Shown here piece after piece: positions 32,429 to 41,325 of a stretch of 41,325 nucleotides of DNA. Numbering within the stretch: position 1 is the stretch's first letter; each line of letters begins with the position of its first letter. The stretch is taken from NCBI GenBank assembly GCA_003211415.1, contig QCSV01000008.1:1-41325 (forward strand), read 5' to 3'. The translations under genes and the position numbers were made by a program. The notes beneath the pieces were generated by a model that was not told the origin of the DNA, searched no databases, and saw only the letters and a list, made by a program, of their open reading frames with translations. The stretch is from Prochlorococcus sp. AG-670-M15. GTDB taxonomy: Bacteria; Cyanobacteriota; Cyanobacteriia; PCC-6307; Cyanobiaceae.

Positions 32429-35400
32429 ATGGGAGAGAGTATCAAAAGAATCGTTGAGCCATATCAAGATAGTTATTCCCCAAATGGAATAATTGGTGAG
32501 AAAGATGCCTGTGGAGTTGGTTTCGTAGCAAATATTGAAGGTATAGAAAGCAACTGGATCCTAAAACAATCCCTAAAGGGACTTAACTGCATGGAGCATA
32601 GAGGAGGTTGTGGAGGGGATAGTGACTCAGGAGATGGAGCAGGTATCTTATGTTCAATCCCTTGGAATTACTTAGAAAAAGAAGTAAATCTTAAAAATAA
32701 AGAAGACTATGATAAAGGTTTAGGTATGATATTTATGCCTAATAAAAAAGAGAAAATTGAAGAATGTAAATCTATATGCGAGGAGGAAGCAGAAAAATTA
32801 AGAATCAACAAAACATCTTGGAGAACAGTACCTGTTAATAATGAAATTTTAGGTCCTTTGGCTAAAGCAAATTCTCCATTTATAAGTCAGTGGATTTTAT
32901 ATGTAGATAAGAAAGATCATGAGAATACTGAGAGGCTTTTATTTCAATTAAGGAAAAGAATTGAGAAAAAAATAAGAGAAAGTTTTAAAACCCATGTTGG
33001 GGATTGTGAATTTTATTTTGCCTCACTAAGTTCAAAAACAGTTGTTTATAAAGGTATGGTTCGTTCTGAAATATTATCTGAATTTTATAAAGACTTAAAA
33101 GAAGAGAGTTTTAAAGTCTCATTTTCCGTTTACCATAGAAGATTTAGTACTAATACACTTCCAAAATGGCCCCTAGCTCAGCCGATGCGATTTTTAGGTC
33201 ATAACGGTGAAATCAATACTCTCTTAGGAAATATCAACTGGGCTAAGGCTTCAGAAACACACATAGATGATTTTTGGGGAGAGTTATCTAACGAAATTAA
33301 GCCAATCGTAGATATAAATAAAAGTGATTCATCAAATCTTGATGCAACTCTTGAAATCAATATTCGTTCAGGTCAACCCATTACCGACTCATTGTTAAAG
33401 CTTGTTCCCGAAGCATTTAGAGATCAACCAGAACTTGAACAGAGGGAAGATATAAAAGCTTTTTATGAATATTCTGCAAGCCTACAAGAAGCTTGGGATG
33501 GTCCTGCACTCATTGTATTTGCTGATGGAAATTTTGTCGGAGCAACACTTGATAGAAATGGACTAAGACCTGCAAGATATTCAATCACAAATGATGGTTT
33601 TGTTGTAATGGGTTCTGAAACAGGAGTAGTAGATCTTGAAGATGAGAGAGTCATAGAAAAAGGTCGATTAGGACCGGGACAAATGTTGGCGGTTGATTTT
33701 GATAAAAATGAAATCCTAAGAAATTGGGAGGTAAAATCTGAAGCAGCTCAGAGGCATAATTATAAAAACCTACTAAGTCAAAGAACTATAAAAATTGAGA
33801 ATAGTGAATGGTTTAAAGACTGCAAACTAAAAGACCTTGAGTTGTTACAACAACAAACTGCATACGGCTTTTCAGCAGAAGATAATGATCTCATCTTGGA
33901 TTCAATGGCTTCATTAGCTAAAGAGCCTACCTACTGCATGGGAGACGATATTCCATTAGCAGTCCTTTCTTCAAAGCCACATATCTTATATGACTATTTC
34001 AAGCAACGATTTGCACAAGTTACAAATCCTCCTATTGACCCTCTGAGAGAAAAACTGGTAATGAGTTTAGAGATGCATCTTGGAGAAAGATGTACACCAT
34101 TTGAAATTAAAGATCCTAAACCTTTTGTTCATTTAAAAAGTCCAATTCTCAATGAGGAAGAACTCATATCGATTAAAAAATCAAAAATTAAATCTCAAAC
34201 AATTTCAAGTTTATTTGATATTGAGGAAGGTGTTCAAGGCTTAGAGAACCAATTAAAAGCAATTTGTAAAAAAAGTGAGCTCTCCATAAAAGAAGGTTGC
34301 TCTTTAATTATTATTTCTGATAAAGGAATTAATCCTAAAAAGACTTTCATTCCGCCTTTGCTTGCTGTTGGGGCAATTCATCATTATCTTCTAAAGAAAG
34401 AAATCAGGCTAAAAGCTTCTCTAATCATTGAAACAGGTCAATGTTGGAGCACACACCACTTGGCTTGTTTAATTGGTTATGGTGCAAGCGCAGTTTGCCC
34501 TTGGTTGACCTTAGAAGCTGGTAGGCAATGGTTAAAACATCCAAAAACACAAAAACTCATTGATAACAAAAAAATAAATCCACTATCAATAATTCATGTT
34601 CAAGAAAACATTAAAAAAGCTCTCGAAGACGGACTAAGAAAAATTCTTTCGAAAATAGGCATCTCACTTTTATCTAGTTACCATGGAGCACAAATTTTTG
34701 AAGCTGTAGGCCTTGGATCTGACTTAATAAAAATTGCTTTTGATGGTACAACAAGCCGCATCGCTGGCATTACTTTAAAAGAATTAACTAATGAAACACT
34801 TTCAATTCATACAAAAGCCTATCCAGAGATTGATTTAAAGAAATTAGAATTTTTAGGATTTGTACAATTTAGAAATAATGGGGAATATCATTCCAATAAC
34901 CCGGAGATGTCCAAAGTTTTACATTCAGCTGTAAAAGAAGGACCAGGATACGATCATTTTGAAACTTACAAAAAACTCATTAGTAATAGACCGACAACAT
35001 CTCTAAGAGATTTACTAACGATTAATTCAAGAAGAAAAAGCATTCCATTAGAGGAAGTTGAAAGTGTTGAATCGATTTGCAAAAGGTTCTGTACTGGCGG
35101 AATGAGTTTGGGTGCTTTATCAAGAGAAGCACATGAAGTATTAGCAGTTGCAATGAATAGAATTGGTGGAAAAAGTAATAGTGGAGAAGGGGGAGAAGAT
35201 CCAGCTCGCTTTAATGTTTTAAATGATATCGATGAAAATACTCAATCAGCGACGTTGCCATTTATTAATGGCCTAGAAAATGGAGACACTGCATGCTCAG
35301 CCATTAAACAAATAGCATCAGGGAGGTTTGGAGTTACACCTGAATATCTAAGAAGTGGAAAACAACTCGAAATTAAAATGGCTCAAGGTGCAAAACCTGG

Positions 35401-37003
35401 AGAAGGAGGACAATTGCCTGGTCCAAAAGTTGATTCTTACATCGCAAAACTAAGAAATAGTAAGCCTGGAGTAGCTCTAATATCTCCTCCTCCGCACCAT
35501 GATATTTATTCAATTGAAGATTTAGCTCAACTTATCCATGACCTACACCAAGTACATCCAAAAGCGAAAGTGAGCGTTAAACTTGTTTCTGAAATTGGTA
35601 TAGGCACTATTGCTGCCGGAGTGAGCAAAGCTAATGCAGATGTAATTCAAATTTCAGGCCATGATGGAGGTACAGGTGCTTCACCCCTGAGTTCTATCAA
35701 ACATGCAGGTTTACCATGGGAACTAGGTGTTGCTGAGGTTCATAAATCTCTCTTAGAGAATAACTTACGTGAAAGAGTAATTTTGAGAACTGATGGAGGT
35801 CTTAAAACAGGCTGGGATGTTGTTATTGCAGCTTTACTAGGTGCTGAAGAATACGGTTTCGGTTCTGTAGCGATGATTGCTGAAGGATGCATAATGGCGC
35901 GGGTTTGTCATACAAACAAGTGTCCTGTTGGAGTTGCTACTCAAAAAGAAGAATTAAGAAAAAGATTTAAAGGTATCCCAGAAAATGTTGTCAATTTTTT
36001 CTTGTATATTGCTCAAGAAGTAAGACAAATAATGAGTAGTATCGGCGTTTATAATATGGAAGAACTGATTGGTAATCAAGAATTTCTTTCTGCAAGAAAT
36101 ATCGGTCTTCCAAAAACTTCTAATATTGATCTTTCTTCTTTAGTAAATGATGAACACTCAACCACTGATAGATCATGGTTAAAACATTCAAAAAATGCTC
36201 ATAATAATGGTTCCGTATTAGAAGACGAGTTTTTGTCTGATACTGAATTTATAAATTCAATTAAAAATCAGGAAAAATTAACCAAAGAAATTGAGATAAA
36301 GAATACAGATAGAAGTGTTTGTGCGAAAATAGCAGGCGAAATCGCAGAACTTCACGGTAATACTGGCTTCAATGGCGAACTTAACTTAAATTTCAAAGGA
36401 TATGCAGGACAAAGCTTTGGTGCCTTTTTATTGAAGGGAATGAATGTTCAATTAATCGGAGAAGCTAATGATTATGTTTGTAAAGGAATGAATGGAGGAA
36501 TACTTACAATAATTCCACCAAAAATAGATAAAACTTCTTCTGAACAAGTTATTTTAGGAAACACCTGTCTTTATGGAGCAACAGGTGGAAAATTATTTGC
36601 ATTAGGAAAATCCGGCGAAAGATTTGCAGTAAGAAATAGTGGTGCTATATCGGTAACAGAAGGAGCAGGTGATCATTGTTGTGAATACATGACTGGTGGG
36701 AAAGTAGTTATTCTAGGTTCCATAGGAAGGAATATTGGTGCGGGTATGACTGGTGGAATAGCTTTTATAATCGATGAGAATAATGATTTGAGTAATAAAG
36801 TTAACAAAGAAATAGTTAGCATTCATAAAATAACTACATCAAAGCAGGAATATATCTTATTGGAAATTATTAGAGAATATCGAGCAAAAACAAATAGTTT
36901 AAAGGCCGCCAAAATAATTGAAAATTGGTCTCATTATAAAAATACTTTTAAATTAATAGTTCCACCAAGCGAAGAAGAAATGCTTGGCATAAAGAAAATG
37001 TAA
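32429..37003 (+). CDS. gltB: Ferredoxin-dependent glutamate synthase
   Basis: 1524 aa; N-terminal Cys amidotransferase after short propeptide (EKDA|CGVGFVANIEG), FMN domain GHDGGTGASPLSSIKHAGLPWELG, C-terminal GXG repeats GGKLFALGKSGERFAVRNSGAISVTEGAGDHCCEYMTGG. Confidence 0.97.
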   Translation: MGESIKRIVEPYQDSYSPNGIIGEKDACGVGFVANIEGIESNWILKQSLKGLNCMEHRGGCGGDSDSGDGAGILCSIPWNYLEKEVNLKNKEDYDKGLGMIFMPNKKEKIEECKSICEEEAEKLRINKTSWRTVPVNNEILGPLAKANSPFISQWILYVDKKDHENTERLLFQLRKRIEKKIRESFKTHVGDCEFYFASLSSKTVVYKGMVRSEILSEFYKDLKEESFKVSFSVYHRRFSTNTLPKWPLAQPMRFLGHNGEINTLLGNINWAKASETHIDDFWGELSNEIKPIVDINKSDSSNLDATLEINIRSGQPITDSLLKLVPEAFRDQPELEQREDIKAFYEYSASLQEAWDGPALIVFADGNFVGATLDRNGLRPARYSITNDGFVVMGSETGVVDLEDERVIEKGRLGPGQMLAVDFDKNEILRNWEVKSEAAQRHNYKNLLSQRTIKIENSEWFKDCKLKDLELLQQQTAYGFSAEDNDLILDSMASLAKEPTYCMGDDIPLAVLSSKPHILYDYFKQRFAQVTNPPIDPLREKLVMSLEMHLGERCTPFEIKDPKPFVHLKSPILNEEELISIKKSKIKSQTISSLFDIEEGVQGLENQLKAICKKSELSIKEGCSLIIISDKGINPKKTFIPPLLAVGAIHHYLLKKEIRLKASLIIETGQCWSTHHLACLIGYGASAVCPWLTLEAGRQWLKHPKTQKLIDNKKINPLSIIHVQENIKKALEDGLRKILSKIGISLLSSYHGAQIFEAVGLGSDLIKIAFDGTTSRIAGITLKELTNETLSIHTKAYPEIDLKKLEFLGFVQFRNNGEYHSNNPEMSKVLHSAVKEGPGYDHFETYKKLISNRPTTSLRDLLTINSRRKSIPLEEVESVESICKRFCTGGMSLGALSREAHEVLAVAMNRIGGKSNSGEGGEDPARFNVLNDIDENTQSATLPFINGLENGDTACSAIKQIASGRFGVTPEYLRSGKQLEIKMAQGAKPGEGGQLPGPKVDSYIAKLRNSKPGVALISPPPHHDIYSIEDLAQLIHDLHQVHPKAKVSVKLVSEIGIGTIAAGVSKANADVIQISGHDGGTGASPLSSIKHAGLPWELGVAEVHKSLLENNLRERVILRTDGGLKTGWDVVIAALLGAEEYGFGSVAMIAEGCIMARVCHTNKCPVGVATQKEELRKRFKGIPENVVNFFLYIAQEVRQIMSSIGVYNMEELIGNQEFLSARNIGLPKTSNIDLSSLVNDEHSTTDRSWLKHSKNAHNNGSVLEDEFLSDTEFINSIKNQEKLTKEIEIKNTDRSVCAKIAGEIAELHGNTGFNGELNLNFKGYAGQSFGAFLLKGMNVQLIGEANDYVCKGMNGGILTIIPPKIDKTSSEQVILGNTCLYGATGGKLFALGKSGERFAVRNSGAISVTEGAGDHCCEYMTGGKVVILGSIGRNIGAGMTGGIAFIIDENNDLSNKVNKEIVSIHKITTSKQEYILLEIIREYRAKTNSLKAAKIIENWSHYKNTFKLIVPPSEEEMLGIKKM

Positions 37004-37297
37004 ATGCCTTTCTTTGTAAAAACTGAAATTATTAAAAAAGAATACTTAATTAACCATGATTTAAAACAAAAAATAATTAACGAACATATTGATTGGATAA
37101 AGAAATTAAAAAAAGAGGGATTTAATATAAAAAGTGGTTTTTTAGTAGATGAGTTAAAGAGGCCAGGTGAAGGCGGATTACTCATTCTTGAGATGAATAA
37201 TTATAAAAATGCACTTAAAATTATCAAGAATGATCCAATGATTAAAAATGGTCTAGTTGAATGGAAATTTAATGAGTGGGTTGATTCAAAAAAATGA
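37004..37297 (+). CDS. YCII-like domain protein
   Basis: 97 aa with YCII-type pattern (INEHIDWIKKLKKEG... SGFLVDE...GGLLILEMNNYKNALKIIKNDPMIKNGL); starts immediately after gltB stop. Confidence 0.8.
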   Translation: MPFFVKTEIIKKEYLINHDLKQKIINEHIDWIKKLKKEGFNIKSGFLVDELKRPGEGGLLILEMNNYKNALKIIKNDPMIKNGLVEWKFNEWVDSKK

Positions 37298-37303
37298 AAA
37301 TGA

Positions 37304-38197
37304 CTATCTTGGATACTTATTCATAAGTTTTTGAATTTCTTCAGCATGGTAACTGCTGCGAGTTAAAGGAGAACTAACTACTTGCATAAAGTCCAAATCT
37401 TTTTCCCCGAAAACTTTAAAATAATTAAATTTTGAGGGACTCACAAATCTTTGAACAGGTAAATGATTAGGGCCTGGAGATAAGTATTGGCCAATAGTAA
37501 CAATATCAACGAAATTACTTTTTAAATCCTTAAGAAGACTTAAGACCTCCTCATCTTTTTCCCCTAAACCAAGCATAAAACCTGACTTTGTATAAACTTT
37601 GGGAGAATATTCTCTGGTCCTTCTAAGCAACTCAAGAGTTCTCTGATATTTACCCTGAGGTCTTACTTTTTTATATAGCGAAGACACAGTCTCAATATTA
37701 TGGTTTAAAACGTTTGGATTTGAATCAAGAACTTTTTCAAGAGCTTTCCAGTTGCCACAAAGATCAGGTATTAAAAGCTCAATAGTAGTTTCAGGCGATT
37801 TTTTTCTTACTTGATAAACACATTCAAAAAATTGAGATGCGCCACCATCTTCAAGATCATCTCTATTAACTGATGTGATTACAACATGTTTAAGTTTCAT
37901 TCTATAAACAGCTTCGGCTAAACGATATGGTTCTGTTGGATCTAATTCTCTTTTAGATCTATCAAAATCAATATCGCAATATGGACATGCCCTTGTACAG
38001 CCGGGGCCCATTATAAGGAAAGTGGCAGTGCCACTTGCAAAACATTCACCAATATTTGGACAACTTGCCTCTTGACAAACAGTATTGAGATTTAAATCAT
38101 TTAACAAATTTGCAGTATTCCCAATTCTCTCAAATTGCGGAGCTTTTACTCTTAACCAATCAGGTTTTGAAATTAAGCTATTAGAATTATTAGTCAA
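37304..38197 (-). CDS. lipA: Lipoyl synthase
   Basis: [38 protein letters not shown]: both 4Fe-4S Cys motifs. Confidence 0.98.
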   Translation of the reverse strand: MTNNSNSLISKPDWLRVKAPQFERIGNTANLLNDLNLNTVCQEASCPNIGECFASGTATFLIMGPGCTRACPYCDIDFDRSKRELDPTEPYRLAEAVYRMKLKHVVITSVNRDDLEDGGASQFFECVYQVRKKSPETTIELLIPDLCGNWKALEKVLDSNPNVLNHNIETVSSLYKKVRPQGKYQRTLELLRRTREYSPKVYTKSGFMLGLGEKDEEVLSLLKDLKSNFVDIVTIGQYLSPGPNHLPVQRFVSPSKFNYFKVFGEKDLDFMQVVSSPLTRSSYHAEEIQKLMNKYPR

Positions 38198-38440
38198 ATT
38201 AATTTTTTCAAGCCTGTATTCTTATTTTACTAAAAACATTTTGAATTAACTATTAATAATTTCAAAAATGAAGACTACTCAATAGAGGTCAAAAAATAAA
38301 TGAATTTAACTTGTCCATCGATAATTTAAAAAAATCCTAATTCAAGTTACTACTTACAAAATATTTTTGTTCTATCAACTAAAAATAAAACAGTATTTAG
38401 AACGTTATTTTTAATATAGATATCAAAACAATTTTTTAAG

Positions 38441-38502
38441 CACTTTTAGAATAAATTTTATTATTATTTATTAATATATATTGTACTAAAAAGTGTTTTT
38501 TT
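38441..38502 (+). terminator. Terminator-like hairpin with T-tract, overlapping the annotated start of the downstream ORF
   Basis: CACTTTTAG ... CTAAAAAGTG (one bulge) with inner AATAAA/TTTATT, followed by TTTTTTT. Confidence 0.4.
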
Positions 38503-39167
38503 ATATATTTATTGATACAGTAAAAAATATATGTAATAAAACATTGACTTTTAAATTTAAAAGAAAGCGTATTTTACTATCTGAAAAAAATAAAAACTCT
38601 AAAGCAATAGGTTATGCTAGAGCTACTAATAATGAATATGAATATTTAGAAGAACAAATAAAGTTTTTAAAGGAAGAGGGTTGCAGTTTAGTTTTCTCTG
38701 AATTGATAAGTTTAGATGAAGAAATCAAACCCCAACTCAATAAAGCTATAAATTTCTTGTCTAAAGGCGATCAATTAATAATAACTCAGCTTGATCGAGC
38801 GTTTAAAAATAAAAAAGAATGTTTGAGGACAATAAATAAACTTATTAATAAGGATATTAAATTGCGAACTTTGACTGGTTTCTTTGCGGCTAATGAATCA
38901 ACTAAAGCCAATTCTTCAATTTTTCAGATTTTATATGAATTAGATAATTTAGAAGACAACAGTTTAGGTGAAAGAAAAAAAGAACAACTATTACGTAGAA
39001 AATTATCTGGAAATAATCTTGGAGGAAGGCCCAAAATAAGTCCTTTAAAAGAATCTTTAGTAATCAGATTACGTAATGAAGGATATTCATATCGATCAAT
39101 CAGATCACAAACGGGAATTGCATTATCAACAATAAGAAGAGTTATTTTGGAAGGAGAATTAACATAA
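38493..39167 (+). CDS. Serine recombinase (resolvase)-like protein with C-terminal HTH; catalytic Ser replaced; true start probably downstream of 38493
   Basis: KAIGYARATNNEYEYLEEQIKFLKEEGC... GDQLIITQLDRAFKNKKECLRTINKL... GRPKISPLKESLVIRLRNEGYSYRSIRSQTGIALSTIRRVI, aligns by eye with Tn3/gamma-delta resolvase. Confidence 0.8.
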   Translation: MFFYIFIDTVKNICNKTLTFKFKRKRILLSEKNKNSKAIGYARATNNEYEYLEEQIKFLKEEGCSLVFSELISLDEEIKPQLNKAINFLSKGDQLIITQLDRAFKNKKECLRTINKLINKDIKLRTLTGFFAANESTKANSSIFQILYELDNLEDNSLGERKKEQLLRRKLSGNNLGGRPKISPLKESLVIRLRNEGYSYRSIRSQTGIALSTIRRVILEGELT

Positions 39168-39168
39168 A

Positions 39169-39381
39169 ATGAGGAAGAAAGAAATTGAAGATTTAATTAA
39201 AGAAAATTTTAAAGATACAGCATTACGTATTTATGAATTAGATAATAAAGATAGAAAAAGTTTGTTAGCAGAATATAGAGAATGGATTATGAATGATTTA
39301 GATTCTGAAGAGGTAATGATGTTACCTTATGAAGCCTATACTGATAAATTAGACTCTAATTACTTAGACGATTTACTTTAG
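39169..39381 (+). CDS. Small acidic hypothetical protein, 1 nt after the resolvase-like gene
   Basis: 70-aa ORF in tight tandem arrangement (stop ends 39167, ATG at 39169). Confidence 0.6.
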   Translation: MRKKEIEDLIKENFKDTALRIYELDNKDRKSLLAEYREWIMNDLDSEEVMMLPYEAYTDKLDSNYLDDLL

Positions 39382-40286
39382 TCCTTAATAGTATATCTCT
39401 TATTAAATTCATATACTTCTTTGGCTATTAATGGTAAAAAGGAAGTATCTTTAGAATATTTTTCTCCATTACAAAAAACAACTAATAAAGTATGTAAAGA
39501 TTGACTATTAGTCCACCAAGCTGAATCATGTCTAACTTCAGACATTAAGCCTGCTTTACTCCAAAGATTAATGCTTTCTGGCAATCCTTCACCCAAAAAA
39601 CCATCTATTTGATTAAGAGAATCGTTTTTAAGAGCAACTTTATTTAAATTTCTTTTTAAAAAACTTCGTAAATTTAAGTCATTTTTTTGATAATCAATAT
39701 GAATCATAATTTCCTCCAAAACCCTTGCAGCTGAATCAGAATTCATAGCGTTTCTATTTTTATTATTATGCCCATAAAATTCTTTTTCACGACCATATGG
39801 TCCATCATCCCAGGTCTTCTGACAGCAATTTATACCACTCAATTCTTCCCAATGTAAATCATGTAACCAATCATTTATTATGCTCCTTTGATATTTCCAA
39901 TTTTCCCATAATTCCCCTTCAATACAAGGTCCACTTGTTGTTCCCGTAAGTAAATCAATTATGAAGCTTGTTGCATTATTACTTGAGAAAGAGAACATTT
40001 TCCTTACAGCATCATTAAGTTCATCTGATAATAATAAACTTCCTTTTTTAATCCAATAAAATGCAGCAAGGCCATAAACCAACTTGACTATGCTGGCGGG
40101 GTAAACCATTTTTTTATTATTAATGCCAGTTCCAAAACCTTTAAATACACTGTTATTTTTACTTTTATAATTAATCCAAGTTATGGCAATATCTTCTCTT
40201 GAAAAATCTTTATTATGAGTGCATACACTTCTTAAAATATCATTTAGGGCTAGACCCATCTCTTTACTTAAATAGTAAAAGGACAT
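39378..40286 (-). CDS. Beta-lactamase/transpeptidase-like serine hydrolase
   Basis: YPASIVKL (SxxK), FSSNNAT (SxN), SKAGLMSEVRHDSAW (K-x-G) motifs in the right order. Confidence 0.85.
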   Translation of the reverse strand: MSFYYLSKEMGLALNDILRSVCTHNKDFSREDIAITWINYKSKNNSVFKGFGTGINNKKMVYPASIVKLVYGLAAFYWIKKGSLLLSDELNDAVRKMFSFSSNNATSFIIDLLTGTTSGPCIEGELWENWKYQRSIINDWLHDLHWEELSGINCCQKTWDDGPYGREKEFYGHNNKNRNAMNSDSAARVLEEIMIHIDYQKNDLNLRSFLKRNLNKVALKNDSLNQIDGFLGEGLPESINLWSKAGLMSEVRHDSAWWTNSQSLHTLLVVFCNGEKYSKDTSFLPLIAKEVYEFNKRYTIKD

Positions 40287-40289
40287 TGT

Positions 40290-41048
40290 ATGGAAAGTTA
40301 TAAAAATCCTATCTCACTATTTAAACAAACTAATTTTTCAAAAACTATTTGGTGGAAATTAAAAGTTAATATTTCTGGATATCAAAATGAAACAGAAGAT
40401 AAATTAGTTACTGAAATATTTAAAAATAGAATTTTTAGGCTTATTTATCCAAATATTTATCAAAATAACCATAAAGTTTCAAGAATATTAGTTCAACTAT
40501 ATGAAGATGGTTACATCTGTTGGATAAATTTAGATGGATTGATTATTGAAAAATGTGAATTAAATAAAACTGAGAGTTTAAAAAATGAACACTTCCTTTT
40601 AAAAGATAAAATTACCTCAATTTTAAAATGGATCAAGGATCAATCTGAGTTAGAAAATGAATACCTTTGGGGAGGTACATTAGGACCCAATTTTGATTGT
40701 TCTGGATTAATACAGACTGCTTTTTTAAAGCATCAAATTCATATACCTCGAGACTCTTTTCAAATAAGAAGTTTTTGTAAACACCTTTTTTATTACAAAG
40801 AATCTTATGCGGCTTTACGATCAGGCGATCTTTTATTTTTTGGAAATGAAGAAAAATGTGATCATATTGGAATCTATAAGGGGGACGGATTGTATTACCA
40901 TAGCTCTGGAAAGGATTTTGGCCGAAATGGAATAGGATTAGATACTCTAAAAAAGTCTAATGACAAAATTTCCTTTCATTATAAATCTAAACTAATTTCG
41001 GCAGGAAGAGTAGTTAGAAATTATAGATGGGACAGAACTATACGTTAA
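40290..41048 (+). CDS. NlpC/P60 family cysteine peptidase
   Basis: YLWGGTLGPNFDCSGLIQTAF (catalytic Cys), IPRDSFQ, LRSGDLLFFGNEEKCDHIGIYKGDGLYYHSSG (catalytic His). Confidence 0.93.
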   Translation: MESYKNPISLFKQTNFSKTIWWKLKVNISGYQNETEDKLVTEIFKNRIFRLIYPNIYQNNHKVSRILVQLYEDGYICWINLDGLIIEKCELNKTESLKNEHFLLKDKITSILKWIKDQSELENEYLWGGTLGPNFDCSGLIQTAFLKHQIHIPRDSFQIRSFCKHLFYYKESYAALRSGDLLFFGNEEKCDHIGIYKGDGLYYHSSGKDFGRNGIGLDTLKKSNDKISFHYKSKLISAGRVVRNYRWDRTIR

Positions 41049-41120
41049 TGAATAGATCTCACCTTTTAATTTTAAGTTAAATTTAAATATTCCTTATTCT
41101 TTTATTTAGGTATGTAAGAA

Positions 41121-41325
41121 TTAGCCAGCAGTCCAAATATTTTTAATGATTGGCATTATGGTATCTAAGTGTAATGTCCCAACAAGTAACCAAGCAAAAA
41201 CAGCTCCTCCACAACCTCCTAACCAAAATCCACTTGTAAAATCAGCCCAACCAGCTCTTGTAAATAAATCCTTTGGCGGATTATTAACAGTCGCATCTGG
41301 AGGTTGAACATTAGGTGCTTTACCA
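41121..41325 (-). CDS. psaL: Photosystem I subunit XI, C-terminal part (runs off the window)
   Basis: Reverse translation [67 protein letters not shown] resembles the PsaL C-terminus (P-x-D-L-x-T-x-x-G-W-x-x-F-x-x-G-F-x-x-G). Confidence 0.85.
   Translation of the reverse strand, partial: GKAPNVQPPDATVNNPPKDLFTRAGWADFTSGFWLGGCGGAVFAWLLVGTLHLDTIMPIIKNIWTAG

Noticed and set aside
38493-39381. Active mobile element or integron-like insertion
   Set aside because: No terminal repeats, transposase, att-like duplication or cargo seen; flanked by core genes and catalytic Ser missing, so domestication is more likely.

Overview
This 41.3 kb AT-rich window reads as a picocyanobacterial chromosome segment, most like high-light Prochlorococcus. 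That assignment rests on gene content and protein sequence as I recognise them; no database search was run. It is mostly core genome. It holds a fructosamine-kinase fragment, a CrtD/CrtISO-like oxidoreductase, tyrA, a DinG-like protein without helicase motifs, recA with a LexA-box match, a HAD protein, tRNA-Gln, ldpA, ndhN, and the S10/spc ribosomal cluster from rplC to rpsM. After rpsM come a 5'-truncated radical SAM gene, clpS, dapL, rne-rnhB, DUF1997, pheA, an MPBQ-type methyltransferase, a Lon-N protein, the str cluster (rpsL-rpsG-fusA-tuf-rpsJ), Fd-GOGAT, a YCII protein, lipA, a resolvase-like gene plus a small acidic ORF, a divergent beta-lactamase-like/NlpC-P60 pair, and a psaL fragment. 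I saw no CRISPR array, prophage or obvious new defence system. The main points of interest are: (1) a breakpoint just after rpsM, where rpsK/rpoA are expected but a headless radical SAM ORF follows, suggesting an inversion or assembly/amplification chimera; (2) a 17-bp long-range inverted repeat in the rne 5' region; (3) the putative RNase E PNPase-binding tail encoded in another frame inside the start of rnhB; (4) a serine-recombinase-like protein lacking the catalytic Ser; (5) structured leaders before rplC and rplE; (6) a 3-nt divergent gap between two cell-wall genes.
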